Below are positions 24,490 through 36,600 of a stretch of DNA of 64,000 nucleotides, piece by piece. Origin of the DNA: Lycium barbarum (taxonomy: Eukaryota > Streptophyta > Magnoliopsida > Solanales > Solanaceae); assembly GCF_019175385.1 (NCBI RefSeq), contig NC_083341.1, positions 60,607,800 through 60,671,799 on the forward strand, read 5' to 3'. The notes beneath the pieces were generated by a model. It was not told the origin of the DNA. It made no database searches and saw only the letters and a program-made list of their open reading frames with translations. How positions within the stretch are numbered: position 1 is the stretch's first letter; each line of letters starts with the position of its first letter. The translations under genes and the position numbers were made by a program.

Positions 24490-25080
24490 TTATCCCTCCG
24501 GGGTAGGGAATTTTAACATCTGATGTAATGTCGATGGTACTGGCCTCATGCTATGAATCCACGGTCTGCCAAGTAACGCATTATATTTCATTTCTCCCTC
24601 GATGACATAGAACACAGTTTGCTGAATAGTTCCGTCGATGTTGACCGGCAAAGAGATTTCCCCCTTAGTAGTTTCGCTTGCCATATTGAATCCGCTGAGT
24701 ACCCGAGCTACCGAAACAATTTGGTGCAGCAACTTCAGTTGTTCTACTACTCTCCATCGGATAATGTTGGCCGAACTACCTGGGTCAATCAAAATACGTT
24801 TAACTTGAGACTTAAAAATAAGGATAGAAATTACTAACGGATCATTGTGTGGTTGAATGATGCCTTCTGCATCCTCATCGTTGAAGGAAATAGATCCCTC
24901 CGGCACATAATCTCTGGTCCGCTTCTCTTGTACAATTGAAACCTTTGTTCTTTTCATTATCGGACCTTGTGGTGTATCCTTTCCTCCCATTATCATATTA
25001 ATCACGTGTTGTGGCTCCACGGGCTCGACCTGTTTATGATTCTCCTTACCTTTATAGTGGCCTTTGGCTCGCTCACTCAA
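24490..25080 (-). pseudogene. Protease of the Tat element
   Basis: 196-codon frame with retropepsin features: ILIDPGSSANII near the middle (usual D-S/T-G-S/A; here Pro in place of Ser/Thr) and NALLGRPWIHSM near the end, the second conserved strand. It overlaps the end of the gag frame by a few bases in another frame, suggesting a frameshift either natural or by decay. Processing of the polyprotein would be its role. Confidence 0.8.
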
Positions 25081-26738
25081 GAATTCACGAAGTGGCTGTT
25101 TTTTAACAACCGAGCCACCTCTTCCCTTAATTGGCGGCAGTCTTCAGTTCTATGGCCATGAATCCCATGATACTTACACATCACGCTCGGATCTCTTTGA
25201 GCTGGATGGGATCTCAATGGTCTCGGCCACCTAGCATATGTGATACGACCAATAGCCGAGACAAGATTTGAGTTAATGTTGAAGTTGTACTCTGATAACC
25301 TAGGAATGTCCCCATTGCTGGTTGAACTACCGGCATCATATCTAAATAGCAACCCTCAAATTTTTGACCCACGATCAAATCGCTTATCCCCTCTACTCGA
25401 GAGATGATTGGGGCCACTTCTTCCCTTATCCGACCTAAAGCTGGATTTCTCCGGTAGAGAATATGGTCGATACCTATCCCTTGATGGCCTTGTCTCCGAT
25501 TCATAATTCCTTTTCGACCTCTCAGAGTTCTTATTTCCATTTATCGGGCTGGGGGGAAGTTCAAGTTGATCACCCTCTACCCGAATCTTGGATTCGTACC
25601 TGTTATGGACATCGGCCCAAGTTACTGTCTCGTATTCCAATAAGTTCTCCTTTAATTTAAACGAGGAAGTTGAGCTTCGGGGATTGAGTCCCTTAGTGAA
25701 AGCTTGAGCCGCCCATTCTTCTGGGACCGGAGGAAGTTCCATCTGTTCTCTTTGGAACCTATTCACGAACTCTCGTTGCAACTCATTATCTCTTTGGGTG
25801 ATTCTAAAAATGTCCGTCTTTCTTGCTTGTACCTTCTTGGCCCGGCATGGGCTTTGATAAACTCATCTGCGAATATATTAAAAAAAAGTGATAGAATGCT
25901 CGGGCAGATGGTCGTACCAAGTCAATGCCCCTTTGGATAATGTTTCACCAAACTTTTTCAACAATACCGACTCTATTTCATCCTCCTCGACATCGTTTCT
26001 TTTTATGGCACAAGTGTACGATGTCACGTGCTCCTACGGGTCCGTCGTCCCATCATACTTCGAAATATCCGACATCTTGAACCTCTTTGAGATTAGTTTC
26101 GGGGCTGCACTCGGTAGGAATGGCCTTTGGATGTATCTCTTTGAATCCGGTCCTTTCAAGATCGGAGGTGCTCTCGGGATTTGATCCACCCGAGAGTTGT
26201 ATGTTTCCACCTTTTTCTCCGTGGAATCAACTCACTTTGCCAAAGTTTCGAGCATTTTCAGAACCTCGGTAGATGAACCAGCCCCAGATCCGTCGCTTTC
26301 GACTATACGGGCCTCCTCTCGCCTTTGTTCGGTAGGCCGGTTTGGCTTCTCTGATGCTGCTTTGTTGTCTTTTCTCTAGAGATGAGCTATGGAAATCTTT
26401 TGTTCCTACAACATTTCAAATATCAAACGTAAGTTAATCTCATTCGGTATATCCGGTGTTTTCTGGGCTTGCGCTCGAGATAAAGTAATTGAGTTATTGC
26501 TATTCAAATGATCTGTGGCCGGAAGGTTGGCACTCTTCTGGTTGACGGTATTCTGCCGGTTAAGGCCTTCTCTCGAGTCGACAGCATTTAGGTTGGCTGG
26601 GTCAGTAGGCGGCCCGTTCGGGTTCGGTAACTCGCTGTTGTTTTCGTTTTCAGCAACTGTTTCGTTGTTGTTACGTGCCCGGAATGACCACTGCTTGCCA
26701 TCTCGAACGTATCTGAAACACAAACTTTCAAACAACAA
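25077..26738 (-). pseudogene. gag of the Tat element, broken
   Basis: Three frames cover it. 26738-26406 is the N-terminal Asn-rich part. The middle (about 26400-25790) has no long minus frame left. 25781-25356 carries the end of the retrotransposon gag domain (QREFVNRFQREQMELPPV, WAAQAFTKGLNP) and an Arg/Ser-rich region. 25352-25077 has a zinc-binding pattern CKYHGIHGHRTEDCRQL. Stops and frameshifts make it inactive. Confidence 0.85.
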
Positions 26739-26780
26739 GTGAAAGAGGAAGTAGCAAATTAAACCACCACTATTATCCTA

Positions 26781-26799
26781 GGCCCCACGGTGGGCGCCA
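26781..26799 (-). other. Primer binding site of the Tat element
   Basis: On the minus strand, three bases after the right (5') LTR, the sequence TGGCGCCCACCGTGGGGCC begins with TGG, the complement of the tRNA CCA end. The tRNA is not the initiator Met type used by other elements here; the isotype was not determined. Confidence 0.75.
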
Positions 26800-26802
26800 A
26801 AC

Positions 26803-27449
26803 TGTTTACCCTTAAAAATGGATAACAATTAAATTTGTAAGTGGTCAGATTAATTTATAGTATAAGATAGTAGCAAGTAAATAGTAATTATATTGATAAA
26901 TAATAGCAAAAGAAACTTAGGAAGAGAAGTTAGCAAGCTCTGCAAACTGGTCCGGTCTGGAAGATGCTCTCTTTAACCGTGTCAAAATACTTAAGAAGAT
27001 TTCTCTGCTACTTTGCTGATTATAAAAATGTAGAATAATAAAAAGCTAACCTACAAAAGGAAGGGGTAGACCTCTATTTATAGCTAACAAATGGGCTCTA
27101 GTACAATGTAAGAAAAAGTCTTTATAGAAAAACCCTAAAATGGATAAGGCTGCATTCGTACTATCTGACACCCGTACTGTTGTCAACGCAAATGGCGGAA
27201 TGGTAAGATGGCGCGTGGCCCTCTCCATAACTGATTCTCCGAACCTATATAAAGTGTGCTCTCTTTAGGCTCGGGTTTTCCGGGCTCATTAGAATACTCT
27301 CGGTTTTGACGCAAAGTTGAATATACTCACGACCCCTCGGTTTTCATTCATATCTGTTGTTACGACCCTACTCTCCCTCGATCTTACATCGGACGGCTTT
27401 AAACTTTACCCCGATTCTTACCGGATACAAGTTGCATCGATTTTTGCCT
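26803..27449 (-). repeat. Right LTR (5' LTR) of the Tat element
   Basis: Matches 13771-14412 over its length with substitutions and indels. The plus-strand start TGTTTACCC is clean; the right end lies between GCCT (27449) and TTACA (27455). It contains a TATAAA-like stretch and the repeated CGAGGGAGAGTAGGGTCG segment on the minus strand. Confidence 0.85.
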
Positions 27450-27454
27450 ATTAC

Positions 27455-28417
27455 AGAAGCAACAGTTTGAGGAGCTTCCCCCGTCCAGAGGCTAATTCTG
27501 GCAATTACTTAAATTTTGTTTAATATTTGGCTAAAAAGTGTTGTACGGGACTTAGTAAATCTTGGACTCTTCTGCTGAATTGACTGAAACACCAATATCA
27601 TCTCCGGTTAATTCTACTGCATCAGTTGTAGGCGTAAAGTATGTGGGGCCTCTATAAAGCAATTTTGCCCCTGCTATTCAGCTTATTTCTTTAGTTGCCG
27701 ATATCCGTTTCTGTAATTAAAACAAAGTTTGAGGGCTCTTAATTGCCCAACAAAGGCATGAGGTCAGGGATACATCGGATAACCCAGAGTACCATTGAAG
27801 TGACACTTTAGCCACTGACTTTGCATGTGGATGTTGAGGACCCACGACATGAAGTTTACGACTTACAGTGCATTTATTTTTGTTTAAATCTCTAGTTTGA
27901 TGTAAAATAAAATTGTTGAAACTGAATAGGATCCTAAATTAAATTTGAGAATCCAATAACGCATAATTGTGATTCATAATATCCATATTTAGACACATCA
28001 TTATATTTGACTAGAAAGTACATTTTTTGCTTATTAATTTTACTTATAAAACTCCTAAAATAAAATATCAACTATCTAATAATGCATAACAATCAAACAA
28101 ATTTGTTGGTATTAATTTAAACATTAAAAGAATTATGAGGAACGAAATGATCACATTTGATAACACCGAAAGCAATTCTAACTCAAAGATCAGCCAACCA
28201 TAGTTAAAAATAAAACAGAAGCAAATTCAAAAACTAATGCATGATATTAAAATAACAACAGAATAAATTCAAAGAAATTGAGGGACTAGAATTTGTTCCA
28301 CACTGCAAGCCTTCCCTTTAATTTTTGATGAACCAAGATAAATATAAAAGTCCTTTTTACGTTTGATACTCCTTCATTTTCAGATTGCATTTTGTGGTTT
28401 GATTTTTAAAATGAAAA
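27455..28417. other. Unassigned sequence between Tat element and LINE
   Basis: No supported gene. Bases about 27558-27650 have a short plus frame (about 30 codons, Ser/Thr/Val-rich, ending SVVGVKYVGPL) that reads like an exon end, but there is no family match or splice support. The rest, 27900-28400, is AT-rich. Confidence 0.5.
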
Positions 28418-28431
28418 TGATTGGTAAACTT

Positions 28432-30369
28432 GGATCAGGTGAAGTGCATCAAGGACGAGGATGGCAGGGTACTAGTGGAGGACGCTCTCATTAGACGGAG
28501 ATGACAGTCATACTTCCACAAACTCTTGAACGATGGTGGGGACAGAGATATTGTGTTGGGAGATTTGGAGTACTCTAAGAGGTGTCGTGATTTTGGATAT
28601 TGTAGGAGTATAAAGGTTGAGGAAGTTAAGGGTGCTATCCGTAGGATGAGTAGGGGTCGAGCGACCGGGCCCGATGAGATTCCTGGGGAATTTTGGAAAA
28701 CTGCAGGCAGGGCAGGTTTAGAGTGGTTGACCCGACTCTTTAATGTCATCTTTAAGACGGCTAAGATGCCCGAAGAATGGCGATGCAGTACAATGATTCC
28801 ATTGTACAAGAACAAGGGCGACATTCAAAGTTGCAACAACTACAGAGGGATCAAGCTGCTAAGCCACACTATGAAAGTGTGGGAAAGGGTGGTGGAGATG
28901 AGGGTGAGGAGAGGCATGTCTATCTCAGAGAACCAGTTCGGATTCATGCCGGGACGCTCAACTACAGAAGCTATTCATCTTGTACGGAGACTGGTGGAGC
29001 AGTATAAAGAGAGGAAGAGGGACCTACACATGGTATTCATCGACCTAGAAAAGGCATACGACAAAGTGCCGAGAGAGGTTCTACGGAGATGCTTGGAGGC
29101 TAGAGGTGTACCTGTGGCATACATTAGGGCGATCAAGGACATGTATGATGGGGCCAAGACTAGGGTAAGGACTATGGGAGGAGACTCAGAGCACTTCCCA
29201 GTGATGATGGGGTTACACCAGGGATCAGCTCTTAGCCCATTTTTATTCTCCTTGGTGATGGATGGGTTGACGCGGCAAATTCAAGGTGAGGTGCCATGGT
29301 GTATGTTATTTACGGATGACATAGTCCTGATTGACGAGTCTCGCAGCGGGGTTAACGCTAAGCTGGAGGTTTGGAGACAAACTCTGGAGTCTAAAGGGTT
29401 CAAGTTGAGTAGGACCAAGACAGAGTACTTGGAGTGCAAGTTCAGTGAGATAGTGCATGAGGCTGATGTGGAAGTGAAGCTTGGCACCCAGGTCATACAG
29501 AAGAAAGATAGTTTCAAGTATCTTGGGTCTATTATACAAGGAAATGGGGAGATTGATGATGACGTCATACACCGTATTGGTGCAGGATGGATGAAATGGA
29601 GGCTTGCCTCTAGAGTGTTGTGTGACAAGAAGGTGCCACCGAAACTTAAAGGCAAGTTCTACAAAGTGGTGGTTAGACCGACTATGTTGTATGGGGCGGA
29701 GTGTTGGCCAGTCAAGAAATCTCATGTTCAGAAGATGAAAGTGGCGGAAATGAGAATGTTGCGATGGATGTGTGGGCACACTAGGAGCGATAGGATTAGG
29801 AATGAAGTCATCCGAGACAAGGTTGGGGTAGCCTCAGTGGAAGACAAGATGCGGGAAGCGAGGCTGAGATGGTTTGGGCATGTGATGCGGAGAGATGCAA
29901 ATGCCCCCGTGCGGAGGTGCGAGAGGTTGGCCAGTGACGGTTTCAGAAGAGGTAGAGGTAGGCCGAAGAAGTATTGGGGGGAAGTGATTAGACAGGACAT
30001 GGCGCATTTCCTGCTTACCGAGGACATGACCTTAGATAGGAGGGTATGGAGGACTCATATTAGGGTAGAAGGCTAGTAAGTAGTTGCGTTTATCCTTTCT
30101 TACGAGTAGCTATGCTGCTCTATAGTTTCTTGTCTCTTGATTTCTGTGAGTATTTGTTGGTTTATAATGGCTTATTTACTTTCACTGTTTTCACTTTCAT
30201 ACTGCTTTGATGTGTTTGCCCGTATCTGACCTTTCTTATGCTTTCTCTTGAGCCGAGGGTCTTCCGGAAACAGCCTCCCTACCTAAGGTGGGCGTAAGGT
30301 CTGCGTACACTCTACCCTCCCCAGACCCCATGTTGTGGGATTAACTGGATATGTTGTTGTTGTTGTTGT
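28432..30369 (+). mobile_element. RTE-type LINE, 5'-truncated, TSD of 14 bp
   Basis: A non-LTR retrotransposon copy flanked by perfect duplications (tgattggtaaactt) at 28418-28431 and 30370-30383. The 5' end starts within the protein-coding region, so it is 5'-truncated. The 3' part holds the CCTACCTAAGGTGGG segment and ends with a (TTG)n tail at about 30352-30369, as in Solanaceae RTE elements. The perfect TSD and almost intact frame suggest a fairly recent insertion. Confidence 0.92.
28526..30076 (+). CDS. RTE LINE reverse transcriptase, C-terminal 516 codons
   Basis: An uninterrupted frame to a natural stop at 30074-30076. Residue numbers from 28526: [10 protein letters not shown] at 91, [10 protein letters not shown] at 137, the first catalytic Asp in [10 protein letters not shown] at 171-180, [11 protein letters not shown] at 231, and the catalytic box FTDD at 262-265 (usual F-A-D-D, both Asp kept). 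Thumb and a C-terminal region with [12 protein letters not shown] and [12 protein letters not shown] follow. The frame is open further upstream to the insertion edge except for a TGA at 28502-28504, likely from a Trp codon. The first ATG-type start is arbitrary because the 5' end, including the endonuclease, is lost. It would act by target-primed reverse transcription in the nucleus, but this copy lacks the endonuclease. Confidence 0.88.
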   Translation: MNDGGDRDIVLGDLEYSKRCRDFGYCRSIKVEEVKGAIRRMSRGRATGPDEIPGEFWKTAGRAGLEWLTRLFNVIFKTAKMPEEWRCSTMIPLYKNKGDIQSCNNYRGIKLLSHTMKVWERVVEMRVRRGMSISENQFGFMPGRSTTEAIHLVRRLVEQYKERKRDLHMVFIDLEKAYDKVPREVLRRCLEARGVPVAYIRAIKDMYDGAKTRVRTMGGDSEHFPVMMGLHQGSALSPFLFSLVMDGLTRQIQGEVPWCMLFTDDIVLIDESRSGVNAKLEVWRQTLESKGFKLSRTKTEYLECKFSEIVHEADVEVKLGTQVIQKKDSFKYLGSIIQGNGEIDDDVIHRIGAGWMKWRLASRVLCDKKVPPKLKGKFYKVVVRPTMLYGAECWPVKKSHVQKMKVAEMRMLRWMCGHTRSDRIRNEVIRDKVGVASVEDKMREARLRWFGHVMRRDANAPVRRCERLASDGFRRGRGRPKKYWGEVIRQDMAHFLLTEDMTLDRRVWRTHIRVEG

Positions 30370-30402
30370 TGATTGGTAAACTTCAATACAAAATAACTAA
30401 TA

Positions 30403-30681
30403 CTTCCCCAGATCCTTACTAATTTATAGGGCGACATTTCTTCATTGGTCTATTCTAGAAAGAAAGGATAATTTTTTGAACTTACAAATAATTTGATTAA
30501 AACTAACCTTTTTACGCTTAATAAGGATTTTTTATACTCACAAAAATAATATGACATACTTAAAGCCACAAATAAATAAAAAATATCATTTCCAAAAGGC
30601 ATATAAACAAAATTTGATAAAAGAAAAACTTAGTTAACTATCGAAATTTCAATTGTGCCACATAAATTAGGATGGAGGGAG
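30403..30681. mobile_element. Stowaway-like MITE, degenerate
   Basis: The right end reads ATTAGGATGGAGGGAG followed by TA; the left end CTTCCCCAGATCC after TA is a decayed inverted copy of it. Both then continue into matching ATTTAT/ATAAAT and CGACA/TGCCA stretches. Length about 279 bp, no coding capacity. Confidence 0.6.
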
Positions 30682-30683
30682 TA

Positions 30684-31670
30684 TAGAAAAAACCATAACA
30701 TGTACTGAGGACGATTCTAGTAACAATTTTGACAATAAAAATTATTTTTAGTTTTCTAATATAAATATGATATTTCCTTTTCTTGTCCCATACATTATGT
30801 GTTGTCGCCTCCCTATCATTTATTTTTACTCCCAATACTCAAAAGCTTGAACGGTATTTTCGTTTTTTCCCTGTTTAAAAATGAAATGACAAAAGCATTA
30901 AAAAGAGGAGACTGCTCTTGAAGACAATACTTATTATTTCACTGTACAAATATTCCATGTTAATTAGTTGTATTGATCTAATAATCAAGAGTTAATGCTG
31001 ATTATTATCTTAAGCTTTAGCTCTAGAACCTAATCAAACCAATAAAATAATTTAATGAAGACTTGTTCCTTCGAAAATTTCTAGGAGTATCAAATCCAAT
31101 ATATAATTCTTCCCTAAAAGTTATGAAGAAATTAATATAATAATTAGAAAAAATATGAAGTCAGACAAAAGGACGAGAATTCAGTTACATTTTTTTATTT
31201 ATTTTTTTGGGTTGGCACATGTTGTCTCTCTTTCAGTAACAAACCTTATGACAAAAAGAAATGCAAGAAAACATCTCAGATGGATTTTCAAAGGATTTTC
31301 TTTTGCGGACCAACAACCCAAATAATTAAAAGAGACAACAAGATTTAATTTGTACGTGAATCTGGTATTTGCGTTGATATTCTCAAACATAGCATGTAGC
31401 CAAAAGTTTTAATTTTTTGTTAAGCAAGAGAAAAAACAAAAGATGTAGACATGGGTCCCAAACCACCGAACTTAAATGGGTAAGATTTTAAACTAGACAT
31501 TGTCTAGAATAAATAAAGTCGTACTAGCAATTAATGACTTTATTAGGGAAAAACCTTAATTAGGTAAGATGCTGCTTAGTGCTGAATGATTAAACAAGTA
31601 ACGCAAATCCACATTGAACATGACTGGTTTAAAAGATGAGCTTTGCATTTCTTGTCATATGCAAGGAGTC
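30684..31670. other. AT-rich sequence without a supported gene
   Basis: No recognised frame, RNA gene or repeat end. Short frames here are chance openings in AT-rich sequence. Confidence 0.6.
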
Positions 31671-31685
31671 AGTGTTTTACAAGGT

Positions 31686-31820
31686 ATTTTTTGTTCTAAA
31701 GAATTTTTTTATTGCATGGGGGAGGAAAACTGGGGGAGGGGATTACAAAGCAGGGAATCGAATTCTCACCAACAAAGTGAAAGTTCAAGTAGCCAACCAA
31801 CTGAGCTACTAAGATCCCCA
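31686..31820 (-). mobile_element. tRNA-derived SINE (135 bp)
   Basis: On the minus strand the head has an RNA polymerase III box A (TAGCTCAGTTGG) and a box B-like TTCGATTCC about 40 bases later, in tRNA spacing. The tail is A-rich on the minus strand. A 15-bp duplication, AGTGTTTTACAAGGT / AGTATTTTACAAGGT, lies at 31671-31685 and 31821-31835, with one mismatch. The length and structure fit Solanaceae SINEs; the family was not assigned. Confidence 0.85.
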
Positions 31821-31835
31821 AGTATTTTACAAGGT

Positions 31836-32270
31836 GGAGGCTGTGTGAGACACGACGTTTTTTTTTACATGATACGGGAACAAGGCATAATCCCTGTGGA
31901 TCTTTAAATTTTAATATTTTTTAAATTAATATTAAAATACGAAAGTTGTTTAATATACAGGGTGTGATAGTTTAGATATATATAATGAAAATACTGAATA
32001 ATTGAGGTATGTAACTCGTGAAAATGTGATAATTTAGGTGTATTTTAACCTATCCACCCTAAATTAAAAGAAAATCGAAAACATGATTTAAGTTAATTAA
32101 GTTCATCTTAATCAGTTGAGAATGGAAGAGCAAGAATTTGTTGATTTGCAAGAAATAAAGCTCCATTCCTTACTTCCTTCTAAAATATAACAATGCCCAT
32201 AAAGCCCCAATAAACAAGCCGGATATTCTCATTAAAATACTTAGAGAAAAGTTTTTTTTTAATTTTTTAT
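31836..32270. other. AT-rich sequence without a supported gene
   Basis: Contains a 30-bp near-perfect AT-only inverted repeat at about 31908-31937 and a repeated GTGATA-TTTAG motif. No gene seen. Confidence 0.5.
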
Positions 32271-32288
32271 GATTCTCATAAAGTATCT

Positions 32289-32724
32289 TAGGTTGGTTGT
32301 TGTGGGCATGAGAAGAGGGGTAGGTTAAAGAAGTCTTGGGGAAAGATGATTAGACAGAAAAGCGCAACTTCATCTTACTGAGGACATGACCCTTGATGGG
32401 AGGGTGTGAAGGTCTAGTATCAGGGCAGAAGAGTAGTAGGTTGCCGCACAGATCTCTTTTCCATTTCAGGAGTATTAGCTACTTTTAACTTTTGCTTATA
32501 ACTTAGATCTCTATATTACTATCTGATTGTTTTTTTTTAACTTCGTTTATCTGTTGATACTGCCTATTACTATTGTTGTTTTTCATCTCTTCTTAAGCCT
32601 AAGGTCTATCGAAAACAGTTTTTGTCATTACATGATAGGGGTAATGTACGGTTTGTGTACACTTTATCCTTCCCAAACCCCACCTAGTGAAATTATGCTG
32701 GATGTTATTGTCGTCGTCGTTGTT
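32289..32724 (+). mobile_element. Old RTE LINE 3' fragment, TSD 18 bp with 2 mismatches
   Basis: Parallels the end of the LINE at about 29900-30360: a GAGAAGAGGGGTAGG stretch, a GACATGACCCTTGATGGG stretch, a decayed 3' UTR and a TTGTCGTCGTCGTTGTTG tail. It is flanked by 18-bp duplications starting GATTCTC at 32271-32288 and 32725-32742. Many differences from the other copy show an older insertion. No coding capacity. Confidence 0.82.
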
Positions 32725-34046
32725 GATTCTCGTAACGTATCTATATTGTTCGGAACCTAAGAATTTTACAACAATTCTGATAACTTATTAAAGGAATGGT
32801 GTCTTATTTCCTCGAAACGTGAGAAATCGATTTTTATACGGATATTTTATTTTCATTGCTAAAATTCTTTAGAATGGGGTATAGAAGGGTCTTTAGCGAA
32901 ATATTTATAATGGTATAAGATATATGGAGCTATAATTAGAGATGCAGCTAGAATTTAATGCTTATAATTTTGAAATTCTAATATTTATTTTTAAATTAAT
33001 GATCTATATATATAATATTCATTTCAGATTAAACCTTTCAAGTGGGTCGGGCTGTTTAAAAGTTGGCCGGGGCCGAGCTTGGGAAGGGAAAGGGGTGTCT
33101 GGTCCAGCCTCTACCCGGATAGGGGGTACACAATGGGCTAACCTGTCTAGGTCGGGTTTTAGTTAGTGGGTCGGGCCGGGTTTTAGTTTTTTTTTTCTAA
33201 AAACAAAATTCTAATACTAAAATTGACATTTACATTTACTACTAATAATAAAATTAACATTTACATCTAATGATTAATTTGCTAAACTAAAAAAAAAAAA
33301 AAGTTGTTGTCCAATTAAAGAAGCTACCTGTTGTAAATTTAAAAAACTAGTCGTTGTCAATTTTATTTGAACCCCTAAGTTTATTAATAAATGTAACGAC
33401 CCGTTTGGTCATTTAGCACTTTTGAACTCTTTTTCGTTGAAATACCCTTTTCGTAGTTTTAAATGGTATTCTTGACTTGCAAGGATAGGTGGGATGCTTA
33501 TATAATTGACGAGTAAATTTTAGAATTTGTCTATTTAATGTGTGTGAGTATTTTATTCATAAGAATATTATTTGTACACATATAAGGTATGAGTTGGAGA
33601 ATTAAATAAGTAGTTGGTAAGCCTAATTTATACTTTTACAGGTTAGTGGGGTGATTAAGTAATCTGAATAATTTTATAAGAGAAAACTGGGCTAGACCCA
33701 TTTATTCCTAGCCCACATAGGAGGATACGAGATATATTAGGGTAAAAGAGCTCTTGGCTATGGGGAAATAACATTTATTCGAAGGGAGTGACTGGGGCTT
33801 TGGATGCGCCGACAGTGAAGCACTCTTCAATTTAAGCTTAAGGTAAAAGTGTACTTAGTCTATATATTATTGGTTCTTGTATTCTTGTTAGATAAGGATT
33901 TGCTAGAACTCATTATTAAATGTAAAGTCCGAATGGAGTAGATTAAAGAAAATCAACATCTGTAAACAATGGTCACGTTCTTTATTGTTATTTTATTTTA
34001 TTCCAACCATGTAAATGCTTTATTAGTCCTTTTGGAAATGCTTTGG

Positions 34047-34877
34047 TGATGAAAGATGAAGAAGATCAAGAAATCCAAGAAAATCAAGAAACACAAGATT
34101 GAAATTCAAGAAAAAGAAAAGTCCAAGAAGCTCAAGTTTGAAGATTATTTCCCATTCTTGTTTCTTGAATCCTTTTCTAAATAGGTTTCTTGTTTCTTGA
34201 TTTATATTATAGTAGGATTTAATTTCCTATCATTAGTAGGATCTTTAGCCTAGTTCTAGTAGGATTCTAGTTTTTTTTATTCTTTTCCTTGTAGAATAGG
34301 GATTTTATTTTCCTTGTTTTTAGTTATTTCCTTTCTAGAGTAGAATATGGATTTGTAGTCATAAAAGAAGAGAACCTAGGCCTATATAAAGGGTTCTCAT
34401 GACTTGTAAATATACTATTCACGTTTTGAGCAGAAACCTAAATTTTGCAATAGAGTTATTTTCTCTATTTGGTGTTCTTTATCCTTGTTTTTGGTTCCAA
34501 GCAAGGTGGTGATAGTCTTTATCTTGTTTTCAATAGCGTGTGGTGTTTCTTTATCACGTTAATTGATTTCAAGTGGTGACTTAGGAACTTTATTTGTTTT
34601 GATCATTCAAGAACGCGGTTCTTGATTAAAATTCGTTCTAGTTCATACCCAAAACCTTAATTTTCTTTCCATCGTGCCGACCTCAATACTTACTTGATGT
34701 AAACGATTCAATAGTTATTTTTATAGTTCAAAACTTCATCTTTCTCCTCGTCTTGAAAACACATAATTCCGAGAACTATAGACCGATTTACGTCCGTTTC
34801 TTGAATCTGCCCATCAAATCGCTTCAAGAATAAGATCCTGGTCGATTGGTTCTTTGTTAACTCGAAGAATCACATCA
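34047..34877 (+). repeat. Array LTR 1 (831 bp)
   Basis: TG...CA repeat unit. TATA box at 34383-34390 (TATATAAA). Shares an AAGAATAAGATCC variant with LTR 2, where LTR 3 and 4 have AAGAACAAGATCC. Followed by a 21-bp spacer (34878-34898) with a mutated PBS. Confidence 0.93.
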
Positions 34878-34898
34878 ATTTGGTATTAGAACACAGTA

Positions 34899-35729
34899 TG
34901 ATGAAAGATGAAGAAGATCAAGAAATCCAAGAAAATCAAGAAACACAAGATTGAAATTCAAGAAAAAGAAAAGTCCAAGAAGCTCAAGTTTGAAGATTAT
35001 TTCCCATTCTTGTTTCTTGAATCCTTTTCTAAATAGGTTTCTTGTTTCTTGATTTATATTATAGTAGGATTTAATTTCCTATCATTAGTAGGATCTTTAG
35101 CCTAGTTCTAGTAGGATTCTAGTTTTTTTTATTCTTTTCCTTGTAGAATAGGGATTTTATTTTCCTTGTTTTTAGTTATTTCCTTTCTAGAGTAGAATAT
35201 GGATTTGTAGTCATAAAAGAAGAGAACCTAGGCCTATATAAAGGGTTCTCATGACTTGTAAATATACTATTCACGTTTTGAGCAGAAACCTAAATTTTGC
35301 AATAGAGTTATTTTCTCTATTTGGTGTTCTTTATCCTTGTTTTTGGTTCCAAGCAAGGTGGTGATAGTCTTTATCTTGTTTTCAATAGCGTGTGGTGTTT
35401 CTTTATCACGTTAATTGATTTCAAGTGGTGACTTAGGAACTTTATTTGTTTTGATCATTCAAGAACGCGGTTCTTGATTAAAATTCGTTCTAGTTCATAC
35501 CCAAAACCTTAATTTTCTTTCCATCGTGCCGACCTCAATACTTACTTGATGTAAACGATTCAATAGTTATTTTTATAGTTCAAAACTTCATCTTTCTCCT
35601 CGTCTTGAAAACACATAATTCCGAGAACTATAGACCGATTTACGTCCGTTTCTTGAATCTGCCCATCAAATCGCTTCAAGAATAAGATCCTGGTCGATTG
35701 GTTCTTTGTTAACTCGAAGAATCACATCA
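34899..35729 (+). repeat. Array LTR 2 (831 bp)
   Basis: Same unit as LTR 1, followed by a 21-bp PBS spacer (35730-35750) that reads GAGCACAG where the first spacer has GAACACAG. Confidence 0.93.
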
Positions 35730-35750
35730 ATTTGGTATTAGAGCACAGTA

Positions 35751-36581
35751 TGATGAAAGATGAAGAAGATCAAGAAATCCAAGAAAATCAAGAAACACAA
35801 GATTGAAATTCAAGAAAAAGAAAAGTCCAAGAAGCTCAAGTTTGAAGATTATTTCCCATTCTTGTTTCTTGAATCCTTTTCTAAATAGGTTTCTTGTTTC
35901 TTGATTTATATTATAGTAGGATTTAATTTCCTATCATTAGTAGGATCTTTAGCCTAGTTCTAGTAGGATTCTAGTTTTTTTTATTCTTTTCCTTGTAGAA
36001 TAGGGATTTTATTTTCCTTGTTTTTAGTTATTTCCTTTCTAGAGTAGAATATGGATTTGTAGTCATAAAAGAAGAGAACCTAGGCCTATATAAAGGGTTC
36101 TCATGACTTGTAAATATACTATTCACGTTTTGAGCAGAAACCTAAATTTTGCAATAGAGTTATTTTCTCTATTTGGTGTTCTTTATCCTTGTTTTTGGTT
36201 CCAAGCAAGGTGGTGATAGTCTTTATCTTGTTTTCAATAGCGTGTGGTGTTTCTTTATCACGTTAATTGATTTCAAGTGGTGACTTAGGAACTTTATTTG
36301 TTTTGATCATTCAAGAACGCGGTTCTTGATTAAAATTCGTTCTAGTTCATACCCAAAACCTTAATTTTCTTTCCATCGTGCCGACCTCAATACTTACTTG
36401 ATGTAAACGATTCAATAGTTATTTTTATAGTTCAAAACTTCATCTTTCTCCTCGTCTTGAAAACACATAATTCCGAGAACTATAGACCGATTTACGTCCG
36501 TTTCTTGAATCTGCCCATCAAATCGCTTCAAGAACAAGATCCTGGTCGATTGGTTCTTTGTTAACTCGAAGAATCACATCA
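35751..36581 (+). repeat. Array LTR 3 (831 bp)
   Basis: Functional 5' LTR of the internal region, followed by the PBS at 36582-36600 (TTTGGTATCAAAGCACAG). Confidence 0.93.
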
Positions 36582-36600
36582 ATTTGGTATCAAAGCACAG

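Larger units (their letters stand above)
13771..27449 (-). mobile_element. Ty3/gypsy Tat-lineage element, minus strand, with nested solo LTR
   Basis: Two direct LTRs (13771-14412 and 26803-27449) start with the same TGTTTACCC stretch and share most of their sequence. Between them, on the minus strand, lie PBS, gag, protease, RT, RNase H, a second RNase H, integrase and a PPT. The second RNase H and an extra antisense gene between integrase and 3' LTR are hallmarks of the Tat lineage. A 5-bp attac occurs at 13766-13770 and 27450-27454, but using it as TSD leaves the LTR edge without a clean CA, so the right border is uncertain by about 6 bases. LTRs differ by several indels, so the insertion is not recent. 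Confidence 0.88.

Noticed and set aside
13766..27454. attac as the certain TSD of the Tat element
   Set aside because: The 5-bp match exists, but accepting it leaves the LTR without a CA end; kept as a possibility only.
31690..31820. Functional tRNA gene on the minus strand
   Set aside because: Boxes A and B are present but the body continues into an unrelated tail with an A-rich end and is flanked by a 15-bp TSD, so it is a SINE.
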